This document shows positions 12,601-25,438 of a stretch of DNA of 64,000 nt, piece after piece (position 1 is the first letter of the stretch; each line of letters begins with the position of its first letter). The position numbers and the translations under genes were made by a program. Location: assembly GCA_964035795.1 (NCBI GenBank), contig OZ038322.1:8693868-8757867 (forward strand), read 5' to 3'. Below the pieces are notes generated by a model, which saw only the letters and a program-made list of their open reading frames with translations, was not told where the DNA came from and ran no database searches. The DNA comes from Pterobdella sp. o SKG-2022. Lineage: Eukaryota > Annelida > Clitellata > Hirudinida > Piscicolidae.

Positions 12601-15600
12601 AACTTTATATATTCTAAGGATATCAAATAAAACTCAATCACAAATTAGACTACGTTTGTACAGAAAAGCCTAACAGAACCAACCTGGGATTCGAGACCCC
12701 TTCTGACTTTATCAACTTGAGCTGAATGTTCCTGTTCTTGCCTCAACTCGTCTGCTACCTTTGAGGCGTCTGTGCTGGCCTGCATTTATGGGTCACGAGT
12801 GATGAGTTCAATAAGAAATTTTTATATATATTCAAGTTAAACACTTTGAGGAGTTTATTTTATTCCACCAAGCTTTTTATAAGATGAACTTACATGATCA
12901 AGTTGAGGTGCAAAAAATAAAATAATGTATATGTATTACTGCCACCAATGGCTTAGTGGAGATTCAGTTGTTAGGGGTTTTTATACTTATTAATAGCAAT
13001 TGTTTTTTGTTGTTTTATATACCTTGCGTGTTTGATCCTCAGCCGACTTAATGGCAGCTGCTTTCTCTTCCAGGTCACTCTGTTTATTAACGTCGAAATT
13101 CAGTTAAATTCTGTAGTCGAGTTTATCAAATAAACTTTTGAGCAAAAACAAAAATATAATTAATAATTATTTATTGTTTAAAAGAAATTATTTGGCGTTA
13201 TAATACACTAATGCTTGCTACAACATACAATACACGCATTCGTCTCACTTGCAACGATTGCAGATCCAATTCAATCTTCTTTTTAGAAGCTGCATACTGA
13301 TTGTTTGATGTTTGCAGATCGTTGACCAAATCTGTGAGCTTTTGTACCTGTTTTTGATTGTTTTCATAGATTTTCGTTAAATACGGTATAATTACATACA
13401 TTGTTAATTTTGAAATGATCTAAATGGAAAACATTATATTGTATTGGTTTTTTCATTTAATAACTTTGTTTATTAACCTCTCCATCTAAAACTCTCCTGT
13501 TTCTCTCAGAAACTTCAAGCTCTGCCCTCAGTTCTTCTGTTTCTCCAACTAAATGAGCAATCTGTATCAACCAATTATCATGAATATATTATACAACTTG
13601 CATCATTTTATAAATTAAAAGTTAATCTAAAGTGATCATTTTTTATATAAGTTTGATTAAAAAAATGCACAAAATTTAATGAAATTGAAAATTAAGTGAC
13701 TTTTTTCTCGGTAAGAGCGGAATCTTTGACAGCATTGTTCTTGACTTTCACTTCGTCCTCCAAAAGCCTTTGCAAGTCGTGAACTTGCTGTTGGCTTTTC
13801 TTCACAACCTTCTCTACCTGTGTAGTAGAACTACTTTTGGATGATTCTATAAAAATTATAAAATAAATTTTTTATTTTTGTTTCTACAATAAAATCAAGT
13901 ATTTTTTAATGAAGTTTACTTCTTGTTTAGTCTTGTTGGAAACTTCCAGAGCTCCTTCCAAATCCATGATTATCTACATTAAATGAAAGCTTCATTTAAT
14001 ATAATTTATTCGAACAAAGCTTTTCTAAACAAGTAACTTCATCATCATTATATTCTCTATAATTCAAAAATACTTAAAATTAAGAGATAACTTTAATTTT
14101 ATAACCCAATCAATTTCTTTTATAAACAATCTTTTCCATAGTTTAGAAAAATCTTATTAAAAACTCCAATTGAAATTAACTATAAAGTATTACTTGTTCA
14201 AGCTTCTTCTTAGCCTTAAGAGCTTCAATCTTGTGTCTTACTTCAGATTCCAAATCAACCTGGATTGTATCAATCACTCTTTGCTGGTTCTTGCTGCAAG
14301 GAATTTATAGATATGTATGATATTCATTTATTTTTGTGATCAATTTATTGAAAAATAGTTGAGATTCCTCACCATACAACTTCAAACTCTTCTTCTTTCT
14401 CTGCTAGTCTTCTCTGATGTTCTTCCTTCAAAGAGGCAATTTCTTGCAATCCTTGCTGAATCTTGCTCTCTTCTCTTTCTAAAGCTGTATCATTAATTAG
14501 TTTTACATTTAAAAATAACAATTTTCATTCAAAATATCATTAATATTAGTTTAAACTTCTATGAAATCGTATGCAAAAAATTTCCTTAGATTTCAAAGCA
14601 TGTTCAAAACTAATAATAAGATTCCAAACCTTTCTCTGCCTCTTCCAATGTGGCGTGTAGTTCATCTCTTTCTGATTCAATCCTTTTCGACAATTTCTCT
14701 AACTCTGCAAACCTGGAGCAAGTTTCATGACATTAAAGCGGTAAAAAAAACATTTTTTACTTAAAAAATCTTCACCTGTGATTAGCTTGAGAAAGTTGGT
14801 CGTTCAACTCATAAATCTCCTCTGTAAACCAATACAATATTTTAACTTATAATTATAACTCAAATAGAGTTTGCTAATAAATCATATAAACTAGAAACAG
14901 TAATGATAACTAACCACTAAGGTTTTTGTTCTCTCTCCTAATGGAAACGAGGCTATCTTGAACTTCATCCAACTGTGTCTGTAAAACAATTTTACTTTAT
15001 TACTTGATTTTAGAAAAAAAATTTTGAAAACAACTACTTAACTTTATGAAAGAATTTGCATCATGTTGCTGTTGAAAATATTGTATCAATATCTATATTA
15101 TCTCAAGTGTTATCGGAACTTTTTGTTATTCTTTTTTAATTATAGAAACATTCCACGTATAAATACCTTATATTTGTAAGACTCGGCAGCATTTCCTCTG
15201 GATTCTTTTTGGAAAGTCTCAAGTTCTGCCTGGTGGTCATCAGCCTGTGAAAGATTCAACTCTTTTAATATACAACCCATGAAAAAATTAATTTTTCTAC
15301 ATTTTTCTTGTATGGTATCCGACTGTTATAGCTTACGTAAATTAATTTTAAAAAATCGACTCTTGCCTTCTTTTTCCATTCTTCCAAGTTTTTCTCAAAC
15401 TGTTTCTGTCTTTTTTCATGTTGCACGTTCAATGCTTCTACCTGTATGTGTGTATAAGTAGTGAGTTGTTTTATGTTTTAATAGTTAGTTACTTATGCTT
15501 AAAACAAACCGTTTATTTCTAGAACGTATATTCCAAAATAACCAAAAAATGTTTCAAGTCAAAGTTCAGTAGATAACTTTTATAAGTAAAAAAAAATGCT

Positions 15601-18600
15601 TACTCTCTGGAGATCTGATTGAAGGTTTTGGTTCTCTGATAAAAGACGAGCTTTGGTCTTTTCCAAAGAAACTGCTTTGCCAACAACTGCCTCTAATTGA
15701 ACCTCACTATCGTTGATTCTGATGGAAGTTAGTAAGGCATATTTAAAATAGTAATTTCAAATATTATTCATAGATTTCAAATAAGAAATTAAACTATTCA
15801 AAGAATTAATCTTGAAACTTACTGGATTCAAAATCTCTATAATAAAATTCTAAAATAATCATTTTTTTAAATGACCTAGCGAGCAGTTTCTTTTTGATTT
15901 CTTCGACTTCTTCTGGCTTCACATTACCTTCTCCTCCTTCAAACTTTTGCTTCCAAGCTGCAGATTCCACACTCACTTTTGCTAACTGTCGTGTTTCACA
16001 TATTTTTATTCCATCAGTATTGTTGAAATACTAAACTCAATTTCAACTGTTTTGTTAAATTTTCTAAACACCAAATTCACTTGTCTTTGAGCTTCTTCTT
16101 TGATTTGAATTTCCTCGTCATAAGTTTCTTGCAACTGAAATTAATCGAAACATAATTTTTTCCTATAAAACATTGAAACTTCTTAAACCAAAAAAGCATT
16201 ATAAGCTCAACTGAACCTGGTCTAGGCTAGCCTGAAGACTTCGGTTGTCGGCCAATAACTTGGTTCTGATGGCAGCTTCATCATCCAATGTCAACTATAT
16301 AAACCAACCACCATTTATTAACAATTAATTGAACTGATGAATATATATATAGAATCACAGACTCTTACCTTAAGCTCTTCAATCTGTTTGCTCAACGAAG
16401 TTTTAGCTTTGTTTGACAGCATTAATTGGCTTTCCGACTCTTCAAACCTGACGAAGTCAGATAAAACAATTTATTTTTTATGTAATTAATAATTAACAAT
16501 AAAAAAATTATAAAAATCATGTCAAACCTTTTGATAAGTTCAGCATTGTCAGATTGAAGTCTGTTTTTGAAACTTTGAGCTTCTGAAGACGATAATGAAA
16601 ACTACGTTATAGGATTTTTGGAAGTTTTTTATTCGTTTATGATGGCACCTGTGAGGTTTTTATGAAGGTCTGTCAGTTGACTTTTGAGATCGTTCAACTG
16701 GGTTTCTTGTTGTTTCAACACTTTGTCCGTGTGACTCTGGTTTGTTTATTAATTGGCTCTTAATTTAATTTTCAGAATTGATTGTATCTAAATATTCACT
16801 TGAAAAATGTTCTATACAAATTTTTGTTGCGTTTAAAAATTTGGTTCACCTTGTTCTTAGATACATGCTCCAATTGTCCTTTCAAGTCATCGTTCTCTGT
16901 TCTCAAGAGATTCCTTTCCTTGTCGGACCTGTGAAATAGAATTTAAGTTAAATTTAACAATCATTATGTTGCAAAGGATTAAACCATACAAAAGTTGAAC
17001 TTGATATTAATACATTTATTTAACAGAAGATTTTATAGATTGACAAAAAACTGTAAAACCTCTGTTTAGCTTTTTGAACAGTTTCAAGTTGATCGTTGAG
17101 TTGATTAATGGCTTCTTGGTGCTTCTTGCGAAATGACGAAAGTTGTGCTTCGCTATGCACCTGAATATCATTGTTATCAACTAGATTTGAAAAGACATTT
17201 CATGTTCAATAAAAAAAGTCTTATAAATATTTCAAATGAAATTTCAGATATTGTAAACAAGAAAAAATTTTAATTACTTGGCAATCTTCGAGTTCTCTTT
17301 GAAGCCTACTGACGTCCATCTCCAACTTCCTGTTCAAGTCCCCTTGTCTCTTTCCTCCATCATTCAATTCCTCCACCCTCTCAGCCAGCAACGTCAAGTC
17401 ATTCTGAACCTCGTTTCTTTGACGCTCACTCTTCAGTGCAAGGGTGTACGTTATTAAGTTTACGTTGATTCATAATTGAAACGGTAGTTTTAATACAAAT
17501 AGACGAAGAAATCTCCGTGGCTTATTTATTTTATTGAAGATCAAAGCTTTTTGATTGACTAAGACATCATTCTTATCAATTGCTTATTGTAAGCCATTAT
17601 TTTCTGACACCTATATGTTATAGCTTCCTAATCATACCTTCATCCTCAAAGCTCTTTCAGTATCCAATTCATCTTCCAGCTCTTTGATTCGTGCCTGTAA
17701 AAATAATCAATAAGAAATAAATTTGACAATACATTATAAAACTTTCAAATAACTTTTTGGCATTTAACTGAAGTAAGAGAAGAGACAAAGAAGTTTATAG
17801 TACTAACATCGTACAGCATGCGTAGTCCAGGAGAAGTGAAATTCGAGGTTTCTAGAACTTTCTTTACTGTTGCAGACCTGTTTGTTGTTTTACCAGTGGG
17901 TTATTTTTATTCATAATAAGATATAAATAACTTCTTATAATTTTCCTAAACGTCTGAATCAATTTAGATATCAACTTTATAAATCTCTAGTCTACTTATA
18001 GAAACTATTAAATCATCAACGATATCAATTTCAAAGACGTCATCACTATAGTATGAAGCCGTATATCAAACAATAACCTTTCTTGACCCAGATCACCAAG
18101 CACGGCTGAGTCTCCCTTGTGTTCTTGGGCCAAGGTGGTGTATGTGGTCAAACCCCCACCTATTTGGGTCAAGTCATTAGTTTCTATCAGTTTTTTAATG
18201 TGATTATAGATGGTTTTGGCTTTGATTTTTTGTGATGAATGTATATGTTTCGATATTTTTTAAAATTTTATTTTATTTGATATGCTTCCGTACTTAACTG
18301 TGAGTTTATTGAATTTCAAACAGAAGGCTTGTTTTAAGTTTGTTATAATCTTTTGGACTTCCTAAAAACCAATAAACCTGCCAAAGCCACTATTGAACCT
18401 CACCTTCGGAGGATGTGGTGATGGCTGTCGAGTGGGATTCTTTCTTCTTGAGTAGATCTTCCACATTCTTCAGCTTATATTCTTTTGTAAATTTTAACAA
18501 TTATTTCAACTTTATTAAAAATTAAATTCTAGTGTTTTTATTTTTATCTTTGCATTAAAAAACTAAATTTTATCAATTTTACTTTTTTTATTGAAAGCTG

Positions 18601-18815
18601 TAAAACCAAACACACACACCTTCGGTCTCAGCTTTATCTTCAGAAGCTTTTTCGGACTTTGATTTTTTTGATTTCTTCTCAGTAACTTCTTGTACCACAG
18701 CATCTTCTGTAGGAGCGGCGGTTTCTTCAGTAGGTGCAGTGGTGGTGGTGGTAGTTTCAACTTCTCCTTTGGGCTCTTCTCCCTCCACTTCAGCTGATTT
18801 CTTACTTTTTCCCAT
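9654..18815 (-). CDS. Headless myosin rod protein (myorod/catchin-like), 33 exons, 1024 aa
   Basis: Thirty-three exons with GT-AG introns, built by hand, sum to 3075 nt with all phases consistent. Exon 1 (18815-18620) starts MGKSKKSAEVEGEEP and is acidic, Thr- and Lys-rich. Exons 2-4 (18481-18404, 18159-18078, 17877-17808) complete a roughly 142-residue unique head without motor motifs (no GESGAGKT-type P-loop). From exon 5 (17694) the protein aligns in order with the sarcomeric myosin heavy-chain rod from mid-S2 through LMM: ELEDELDTERALR, FRKKHQEAINQL, SLEKTKARLLSENQ, EEWKKKA, RRENKNLS, ALEREESKI, VEKVVKKS, RRLDEAEAAILTGG, KKQIQGLEQRL and KYRKLQQELEESEARADLAES. The C-terminal exon (9839-9654) adds a non-helical tail with GYSSLSGYSGLSGL. 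Drosophila myosin rod protein and molluscan myorod/catchin have this plan but arise from alternative promoters in the myosin gene. Here no motor exons lie upstream before the FoxJ gene. It probably co-assembles in muscle thick filaments. Confidence 0.88.
10782..12233 (-). CDS. Tandem-BTB, four-C2H2 zinc-finger protein, intronless and nested in the myosin rod gene
   Basis: One uninterrupted 483-codon frame lies inside the intron between myosin-rod exons 28 (ending 12684) and 29 (starting 10664), on the same strand. Residues about 10-115 form a canonical BTB/POZ domain (LCDVVLS, AHSLILSAGSDYF, GLLEYIYTG). Residues about 155-300 look like a second, diverged BTB (IFSTIDEYRRSNYLIDSKF, VPCHALIACAVSKY, LVIHYMYTGKLLL). 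A Ser/Asn-rich linker precedes four C2H2 fingers (CPYC...HLRSH, CGLC...HMKTH, CGVC...HMRKH, CSLC...HCLKIH) with TGEKP-type linkers. BTB domains dimerise and recruit co-repressors or Cul3, and the fingers bind DNA, so a transcription regulator is likely. Lack of introns in an intron-rich neighbourhood suggests a retrocopy or a compact nested gene. I saw no poly-A remnant. Confidence 0.9.
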   Translation of the reverse strand: MTAAEENYFLNIFDKINHFRLTNHLCDVVLSTDCQEIRAHSLILSAGSDYFYKYFKNNQDLEQNLLGNVVLNFKGIDVAMVKGLLEYIYTGNLLVDKLEDIDKLFVYLKQFGTTVMNRKCLNVNIKSTSFGTVLESYVIFNNYNHTSFDGCVDDKNKIVKQEFTEYVYKIFSTIDEYRRSNYLIDSKFVCGNIKVPCHALIACAVSKYLNNNIFKETSTNSIYTDHIQMGITGEQINSVEYVFDFSLFPLYAVKLVIHYMYTGKLLLRQHLSVEEWSDLYVALVDLKTDVEKRIENPKDNFVTFVNEKDEGLATLNTDFYSDTYSNHQDNSCSSSTHDPLINKTFSDRPNNKGEKLISSKNSFKCPYCDKAFFYKSQYENHLRSHTGFKPFQCGLCLKSFSFNLNLKQHMKTHTGEKPHECGVCHKKFTQKGHLKSHMRKHTGERPFVCSLCPKNYKNRLDLRLHCLKIHNLNIKVRNSNIKI

Positions 18816-21164
18816 TTCTATGATGGATGCCGGATAAATTCAACTCAAACCTGTTATAAAGTGCGTTTTGATTAATGGTTAGCTTTTAAAGACACTATCT
18901 AACTAAATTTCTACTCAAATTCAACTATTATCTAATGAATTCAACTTTTTAAAGGTATAATTAATAATATCTATTTTTGCCGACATAGCTATCTTAGAAC
19001 ATGTATTTTAATAAAAAATCTGAGCAAGTATTTGAAGCACAATTCTACAAAAACCATGTCATACTTGTTTTAAAATTCTAAAAAACCAGAGCAACTTTTG
19101 TTGTAAGAACAAACCACTTGAAACAACAAAATTCCACCTCAAAGAATAGCAACAGCAACAAACCCAAGCAAACGTTCTTAGCTTCTCTTCTATTTATTAC
19201 TTTTATGTTCTATATATATTCCTTATCATTAACTATATATCGTTTGTTTTTTTTTATATTCCATACATTTATTAAGAATCTTATTTCATAGAAAATTCTT
19301 TTCAGTAAAAGGATATGTTTTATAATACTGGATAATAGAAGTATATAGACTTATAAAAACAAATATAAATGTAAAAGTTTTGAAATAAAATACAATTTTA
19401 GGATTGTGATGTGAAACAAGCAATTGGAAGTATGAATAGGCTCTCATATATTATTATAAAGCTTTTCCATCAACATCATCAAATAGCGTTCAAGACAAAA
19501 CCTTCCAAAGAATCTCTTCACTAAATATAAACAATAGAATTCCTTATATTTAAAACTTTCTGTTAAATTGATTAAAAATATTGTTTCAACTCTCATAAAA
19601 AAACTAAGCGTTTTTGTTATGATTGCTCTGAAAAGGCAATTATCTTTTTTGGCATCATTACCATTCTCAATTCCTTCCTTGTTTAATTACCCACAGATAG
19701 CAAATTGATACTTTAAACAAATCTCATACATGTACTCTTTAAAAATAGAATAATATTTTTCTTATTTAAATTTAGGTTATCCAGCAACTTTATAGTAAAA
19801 ATGGGTTATGTGATGGGTGGGCAATATTTTTATGAATAAAACATACGTATAAATAAATGCTGATACCTATAGCACCTTTATATATGAGATTCATTGTTTT
19901 TCGTGTTGGTTTGAAATATTAGCATTTTTATGATCATTTTAAAGTGTGTTATATTATAATTAATTATTAGAATGTAGATTCTAATGTTGCTTCAATTGCT
20001 AATGGTTGTCGGCAATTTCATAAATGTATGAGGGAGAATATAAAAACGCCTCCTGAGATACCAGTGAAACTTTTGTGAGAACCGCTTCTAAAAATAACCT
20101 CGCAGCTAAAATCCAAAACTATATTTGTTTGGTTGTGTGTGTTTAAATGCTTTTGTTTGTTTTACATGTTTAAAATCACATCAAAAGATTCTTTAAAAAG
20201 GATCTATCAAATTTTTGGGCCATATTTATTAATCTTTGTACTTGAGAGATGGTTTAGGACTTGATATGAAAAAATTTCTGAGAGATTTATTCAATGAATA
20301 AAAATTTCTCACTATAATGAGCTACATTTGAAAACAGTTTTCAGCAAAAAGAATTTTAAACATGAAATAACAATACCAAAATCGACGGAATTCTTCAAGA
20401 AAGTTGGACGAATGGAAAGAAGAGAAAAACTTCACGTGAACTCAAAATAAAAAAATAAAACCAGATCTATATGGAAGAAAATAGTCATACTTTTGAATTA
20501 ACTAGTGCACAGAAAATCATAAAGGATGAAATAGTATACTTGAATACCTGGTAAAATGGTGCGAACTTACCAAGTTAACAAACCGAAGTGAAAAATTTTT
20601 CAACAGCATGTTTTATAACGATGGAAATATAAACTTTAAATGAGTATTCAAATAGTATCACACAGTAATATTTAAAAGTTCAAAGCAAATATGAGAAAAA
20701 TACACAATGAACAACATTTTTCAGCTTTCAATGAAAAGGGCTCGGTTTTTTAATGCAATTTTTGTTCAAAAACAAAATATTCAGCATGATTTGCATGTTT
20801 CAAACAACAAAGTCGCTGTAAATAATTAAAGAGTTTAACAACAAATCAACTTAAAATTCAAATTGAATAAACTTCAAAATTAATACAAAAATATTTTTAA
20901 GCTAAATTTTTTTGAAACTACGATTGATTTTTTAAATGGTTCGTTTTTAAAAAACCATATACTGAAACACTTTTCAAAGCACAAAGAAAAATGAAATAAA
21001 ATGAAAAATCGTGAACACTGTATTGCCATCGATTCAGCAGTAAAACAAGATCTACAGGAGGGAATACGGGGTCCAACAACAACAGATAAAAATTGTCATT
21101 TAAATAGAATTTACTTATATATGATTGTATTACATTGCTTTAAGTTAATTTTGATTAAAATATC
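18816..21164. other. Intergenic: 5' UTR and promoter side of the myosin rod gene, 3' side of the FoxJ gene
   Basis: Just upstream of the rod start codon an acceptor-like TTTATAACAG (ending near 18852) suggests a 5' UTR intron. Farther upstream, ctatttatta near 19190 resembles an MEF2 site, which would suit a muscle gene, but AT-rich DNA gives such matches by chance. No coding sequence is recognised and no myosin motor exon is seen. Confidence 0.35.
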
Positions 21165-24100
21165 TCAGCAATCAGCGAGAAATGATGTGATATCGGGACA
21201 TATGATATTGTTCAGATCCTCTAGAACCATTTCTTCTGTAGAGGTTATATGCACGGACGGATCAAAAGAGTTATCAGTAAACAATTGAGATATAGTGGTA
21301 ATTGGTGGCAATGTTGATGATAGGTTTGGGGTGGTTTGTGATTGGTTGAAAGGTGTTGGAGTAGTGAGAGTGTTGTGTACAACATCTTCGACGCTAAGAA
21401 CTGTGTACACGGGAGTTTCATCGTGGGATTTGGGGATCATGTCGCATTTGAGATTTTTCTTCTTAGTTTCTTCTACGTTTCTGTCCATTATGGTGTCATC
21501 AGACATTTCTTTCATATTCAACATAAACTCGTTAGAGCTGTGGTTAGAACTGTGTTGGGTGTTGCTAATTACTTCAATGTTGTTTTTAATATTCAGAACT
21601 TCTGAGTTGATGCTTTCGTTGTTATGAACATAGTTCTTATTGCTGTTAAGCGAGTTTTTCTTAGTATTATTGTTTGAATTTGCCAAAAACTGTGAAATCT
21701 GCTCCAAATATTGTGAATCTGTAATTAGTAAATATCAAGGTTAATAATGTTTAAATGGAAAAAAAATTATTCATATTTGAATTCTGATACTTTATTTAGA
21801 AATTGTCTTCAGACCTAACGACTTAAACGAAACATTCAAATATGCCAACCTAGTGCTTTGGTAGTGCAGTAATTTTCAGGTTTTTCGTTCAGTTGATTCA
21901 GTGCTATATGCTGATTTGATAGAAACAGCGGTGTGATCGAGGGTGAATTGAGATGGACCAATGGCGATTGGGACTGGTCAAAAAGGAGAGGTGATTGGTT
22001 GATTACTGAGTTCTCATTGTTATTTTTAGAAATAATATTTTGTACTGAACTATCTTGTAGAGAAGTTTGATCAACGTAGAACTCCGCTTGGTTGGGGTTT
22101 TGGTCGATGTACTCACAAGGCTGGTTTATAAGTTGGTATGTTACTCCGGGATTGCTTGTATTAGTTAAAAAATCAATGTTTTGGTTGGACAATTGATGCA
22201 GAGTATTAAGGTCAATTATGCCATTGTTTTGGTCATAAATGTATCTGTTTTCATTCAATGTCTCGACATAGTTCGATGCATGGTTATTTATAAGTTCATT
22301 TTGGTTCTTGATGTCATCAACGCCTTCAATCTTAGTGCTGTTCGTTAAGTTGCTCAACACATCATTGGTGCCAAAGTGGTTTTTAAAGTAAGCGTTGTCA
22401 TACACGATGTAATTTTCATTCTCTTTATGGCTGGCGTCTTTATTGTTAGCGAGATCAAAAGAAAAGTTATTCGATGGGATGTTGTTGGTAGGTATGTTGC
22501 CGAATGATTCCTCATAGTTAGTTGTGCAGTTCTTATTCTTGCCGATGGAGAAGTAATTAAGCAATTCCTTTAGTTGCTGGTTGCCGTTGCAGTCAATCAG
22601 ACTTCCTATGTCTGGAGGCATTTGGAATGGTAATAATAATCTTCTATATATGAAGACATAAGTAATAATAGCAATAATTATTTTGTATCATATATTTTAA
22701 TTCTTAATAACAATAAACATAGCTTATTATCTCTCTTGATTTTATAACTTTAAAATGAAGCAGTTTTTAGATAGTGTTTAAAGAACTATAACTTAATAAA
22801 TAGGATCTTATCATATAACGGTAGTGTAAATTCATTGAGAATATTGGTTCATATGTTGATACCTACAGATATCCTACATATTTGTGAAAGATTATATCAT
22901 ATCAGAATAATTTCAACTCGATGAACTTCATTAGCACAAGTTAAAGAGACTAAATTTTCTACAACCATATTTCTTTAAAAACAGTTGAAAAATGTATTTA
23001 ATAATGATATAATTAAATCAAAATTTATAAATCAAAAAAATTTATTCAATCAGAATTTATGAAATTAACCCAGAGAACATTCAGTCAAAAGAGCTTCTGA
23101 GGCGTCATTTTTACTGCTTGGCATGGAGGAAGCAGCATCCATACTTGTCCATTGAGATTTTGACGTAGGTGTTTTGGAGTTTTTGATTTGTTTCACTGCT
23201 TGGTGTATCGACTAGAGTTGTGGGTTTAGTATGAAAGAATTCTTTGAGTAAAAAGTCATAACTTTTGAAATTTTTTATTACTAAATGGTTTCGTTTCAAA
23301 GCACATGGCTTTTGGTTAGAAGATACAAGTTTTTTTCTACTTGTTATTGTTTAATTGGAATGAAAAGATTTATAATGAAGCTTTACTGTTAATTGTTTTT
23401 TTTTGGAGGATGCTCCATGTTGATTCATATATAATCATTTATTTTAATTTTTACCTTATTTTTTGATGACTTTTTTTGAGGAAATTTACATAATGGACTG
23501 AAGGAGTTTTGCGATTGGTCACTCAGTATCCAATAAGAGCCCTTCAAGCGTTCAAAGAGTAATTAGTTGTAAATGAACGATGGATTAAAGATTTGTTCTA
23601 ATATTAATAAATGAGTGTATTAGCAATAACAAAAAAATATGATAGATAAAAAAAATAAGATTTTGAAAGCATTTTTTGTTAAAGAACGGACTTTTGGATT
23701 CACTATTAAGTTACCCATTCATTGAATCAAAAAAGTGTCGTTCAAACAAATTTTAAAACTTAGATAAGGCAGTTGATAAAAAACACTGCTAAGCAGATTT
23801 TTATTTAAAGTACAAAGCTTTCCGTAAAACAAACTATGTAGAACGTACTTGGAAATATAAATTTGCCTCACAAAAAGCTTTGGTCTTTGAATAAAAATTT
23901 TGTGTTGTATCCATACTTTTGATGCCGATTTTAAAAATTGAAAGGATTTAAATTCAATCATAGCATGCAAAACCTATATTGAAAACCATATGTTAAAAAA
24001 TTTCATGTCTGTATGTATATAAGTCAACTATCAGACCCACGAATTTGACTTTTGGTAGTACAAATGGTGAAGTAAATTCCACCCGTGTAGACAACATAAA

Positions 24101-25438
24101 CAAGCCAGAACAAGAAAAAAAAAGATGAAGTATGAAACTGGTCATAAAAACTACCTTTCCCGGATCGTCTTTGAGTCTGGATTGCTTAACAAAGTGTTTG
24201 TTGAGAGAAAGATTGTGTCTTATGGAGTTCTGTGAAAGTGATTAGGAGGTTTCAGTGGGATTTTGAATGTGTTTTGTTTAGGAGTGTGTTTTCGAAGTTA
24301 TTAAGCTTTTAGAACTAATTTTTTTCAAGTTAAAAACTTTTAATTCAATATACGATTTTTTTATTTGTTACTTTCCAATAAAAAATAAATTAAAAATGAA
24401 AGTTTATTAAAAAGAATTCAAGTTTTACTTTTTAAAAATTATATATATCTTAATTTTCATGAATCAACTAAATAGTGTCTTTCAAAAAGTTTACTTTTTA
24501 CAAAAAATCACTATAATGATTGTTGAATTTAATTTCATTTTTTTAAATTCAAGTTGATTTTCAAAATAAATCATTCAAAAAATTCGTTCATTCATACAGA
24601 AACTTTAAATTTTGTAACAAAATGTTTTCATTGAGCAAAACAACAATTGGGAAAAAATAGAAACAAAAAATTGTGCATTTGGCAAGATAAAGGCAAAAAT
24701 CAAAAAATATTCTTTTCTTTGAAATGATGAAAGTGAAAAAATATTCCAATATTTATTCAAGTCGGCTAGTTAATTGCTCGTTAAAAACAGGTACGTTTAA
24801 AGAGACAAAAACACAACTGGATAATTTTTTAGGCATATCAACGAAGCTTTCCAACGTCAACATATTATCATGACGTTTCAGATGCATTCTTTACAATACA
24901 ATACAATACAATTACGAGCGTGATTATAATGGCATGAACTCCAAGAGTTTCTAGGCCACAGAGTTATTTTAAATATTTATTTATTTTAAAAAAATGATCA
25001 ATGAGTGTAGAAATTATAATAAGCTTACACCAAAAAAATACTAACTTTCCACCCGTATCCAACGCTTTGGTAGTAGGGATAATTATTAGAAATCCATTGA
25101 TATATATCGGATAGAGTCATGCGTTTGTGAGGGGATGATTTGATGGCGGTGGTGATGAGGTAGGTGTAGCTGAAAGGAGGTTTGAGTGGAGTTGTGCTGG
25201 TGGGAACTTGAAAGGAGTTTGTAGTATTTTGGCGCGAATTTTTTCGGTTGTTGTTATTTTTAGCTGCGTCTGAGTTTTCATCGTTTTTGACGTTTCCTTC
25301 TTCAACGTTTTTGTTGCTTTCGTTTTTCGTCTCTTCATTGTTGATGTTTCCAAAAACTCCTCCCACGGACAACTGAGGCAACCAATCCATTTCTGTCAAA
25401 GAAGACTCTGGACTCGAGCAATCACTTTTGTCATCCAT
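21165..25438 (-). CDS. FoxJ2/3-like forkhead transcription factor, at least 6 exons
   Basis: Exon 1 (25438-25046) begins [13 protein letters not shown] and carries the first part of the forkhead domain ([39 protein letters not shown]). Exon 2 (24229-24155) supplies recognition helix 3 and wing 1 ([18 protein letters not shown]) and exon 3 (23541-23455) GSYWILSD. The domain is complete, and the wing DDPGKGSYW with IYQWISNN favours FoxJ2/FoxJ3 over other Fox classes. Exon 4 (23211-23070) is Ser-rich. Two long exons (about 22640-21850, 21718-21165) encode an Asn/Gln/Ser-rich C-terminal region ending SFLADC, a plausible activation region. The phase between exons 4 and 5 does not fit (exon 4 leaves one base, exon 5 needs two). 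A small exon is therefore missing or a junction is wrong; all other junctions agree. Transcribed away from the NK gene. Confidence 0.82.
24894..24914. repeat. (ACAAT)n microsatellite
   Basis: About four tandem copies of acaat/tacaa inside the first intron of the FoxJ-like gene. No function inferred. Confidence 0.7.

Noticed and set aside
23719..23970. Minus-strand ORF inside a FoxJ intron
   Set aside because: Compositionally like intron; the neighbouring forkhead exons splice past it in phase.
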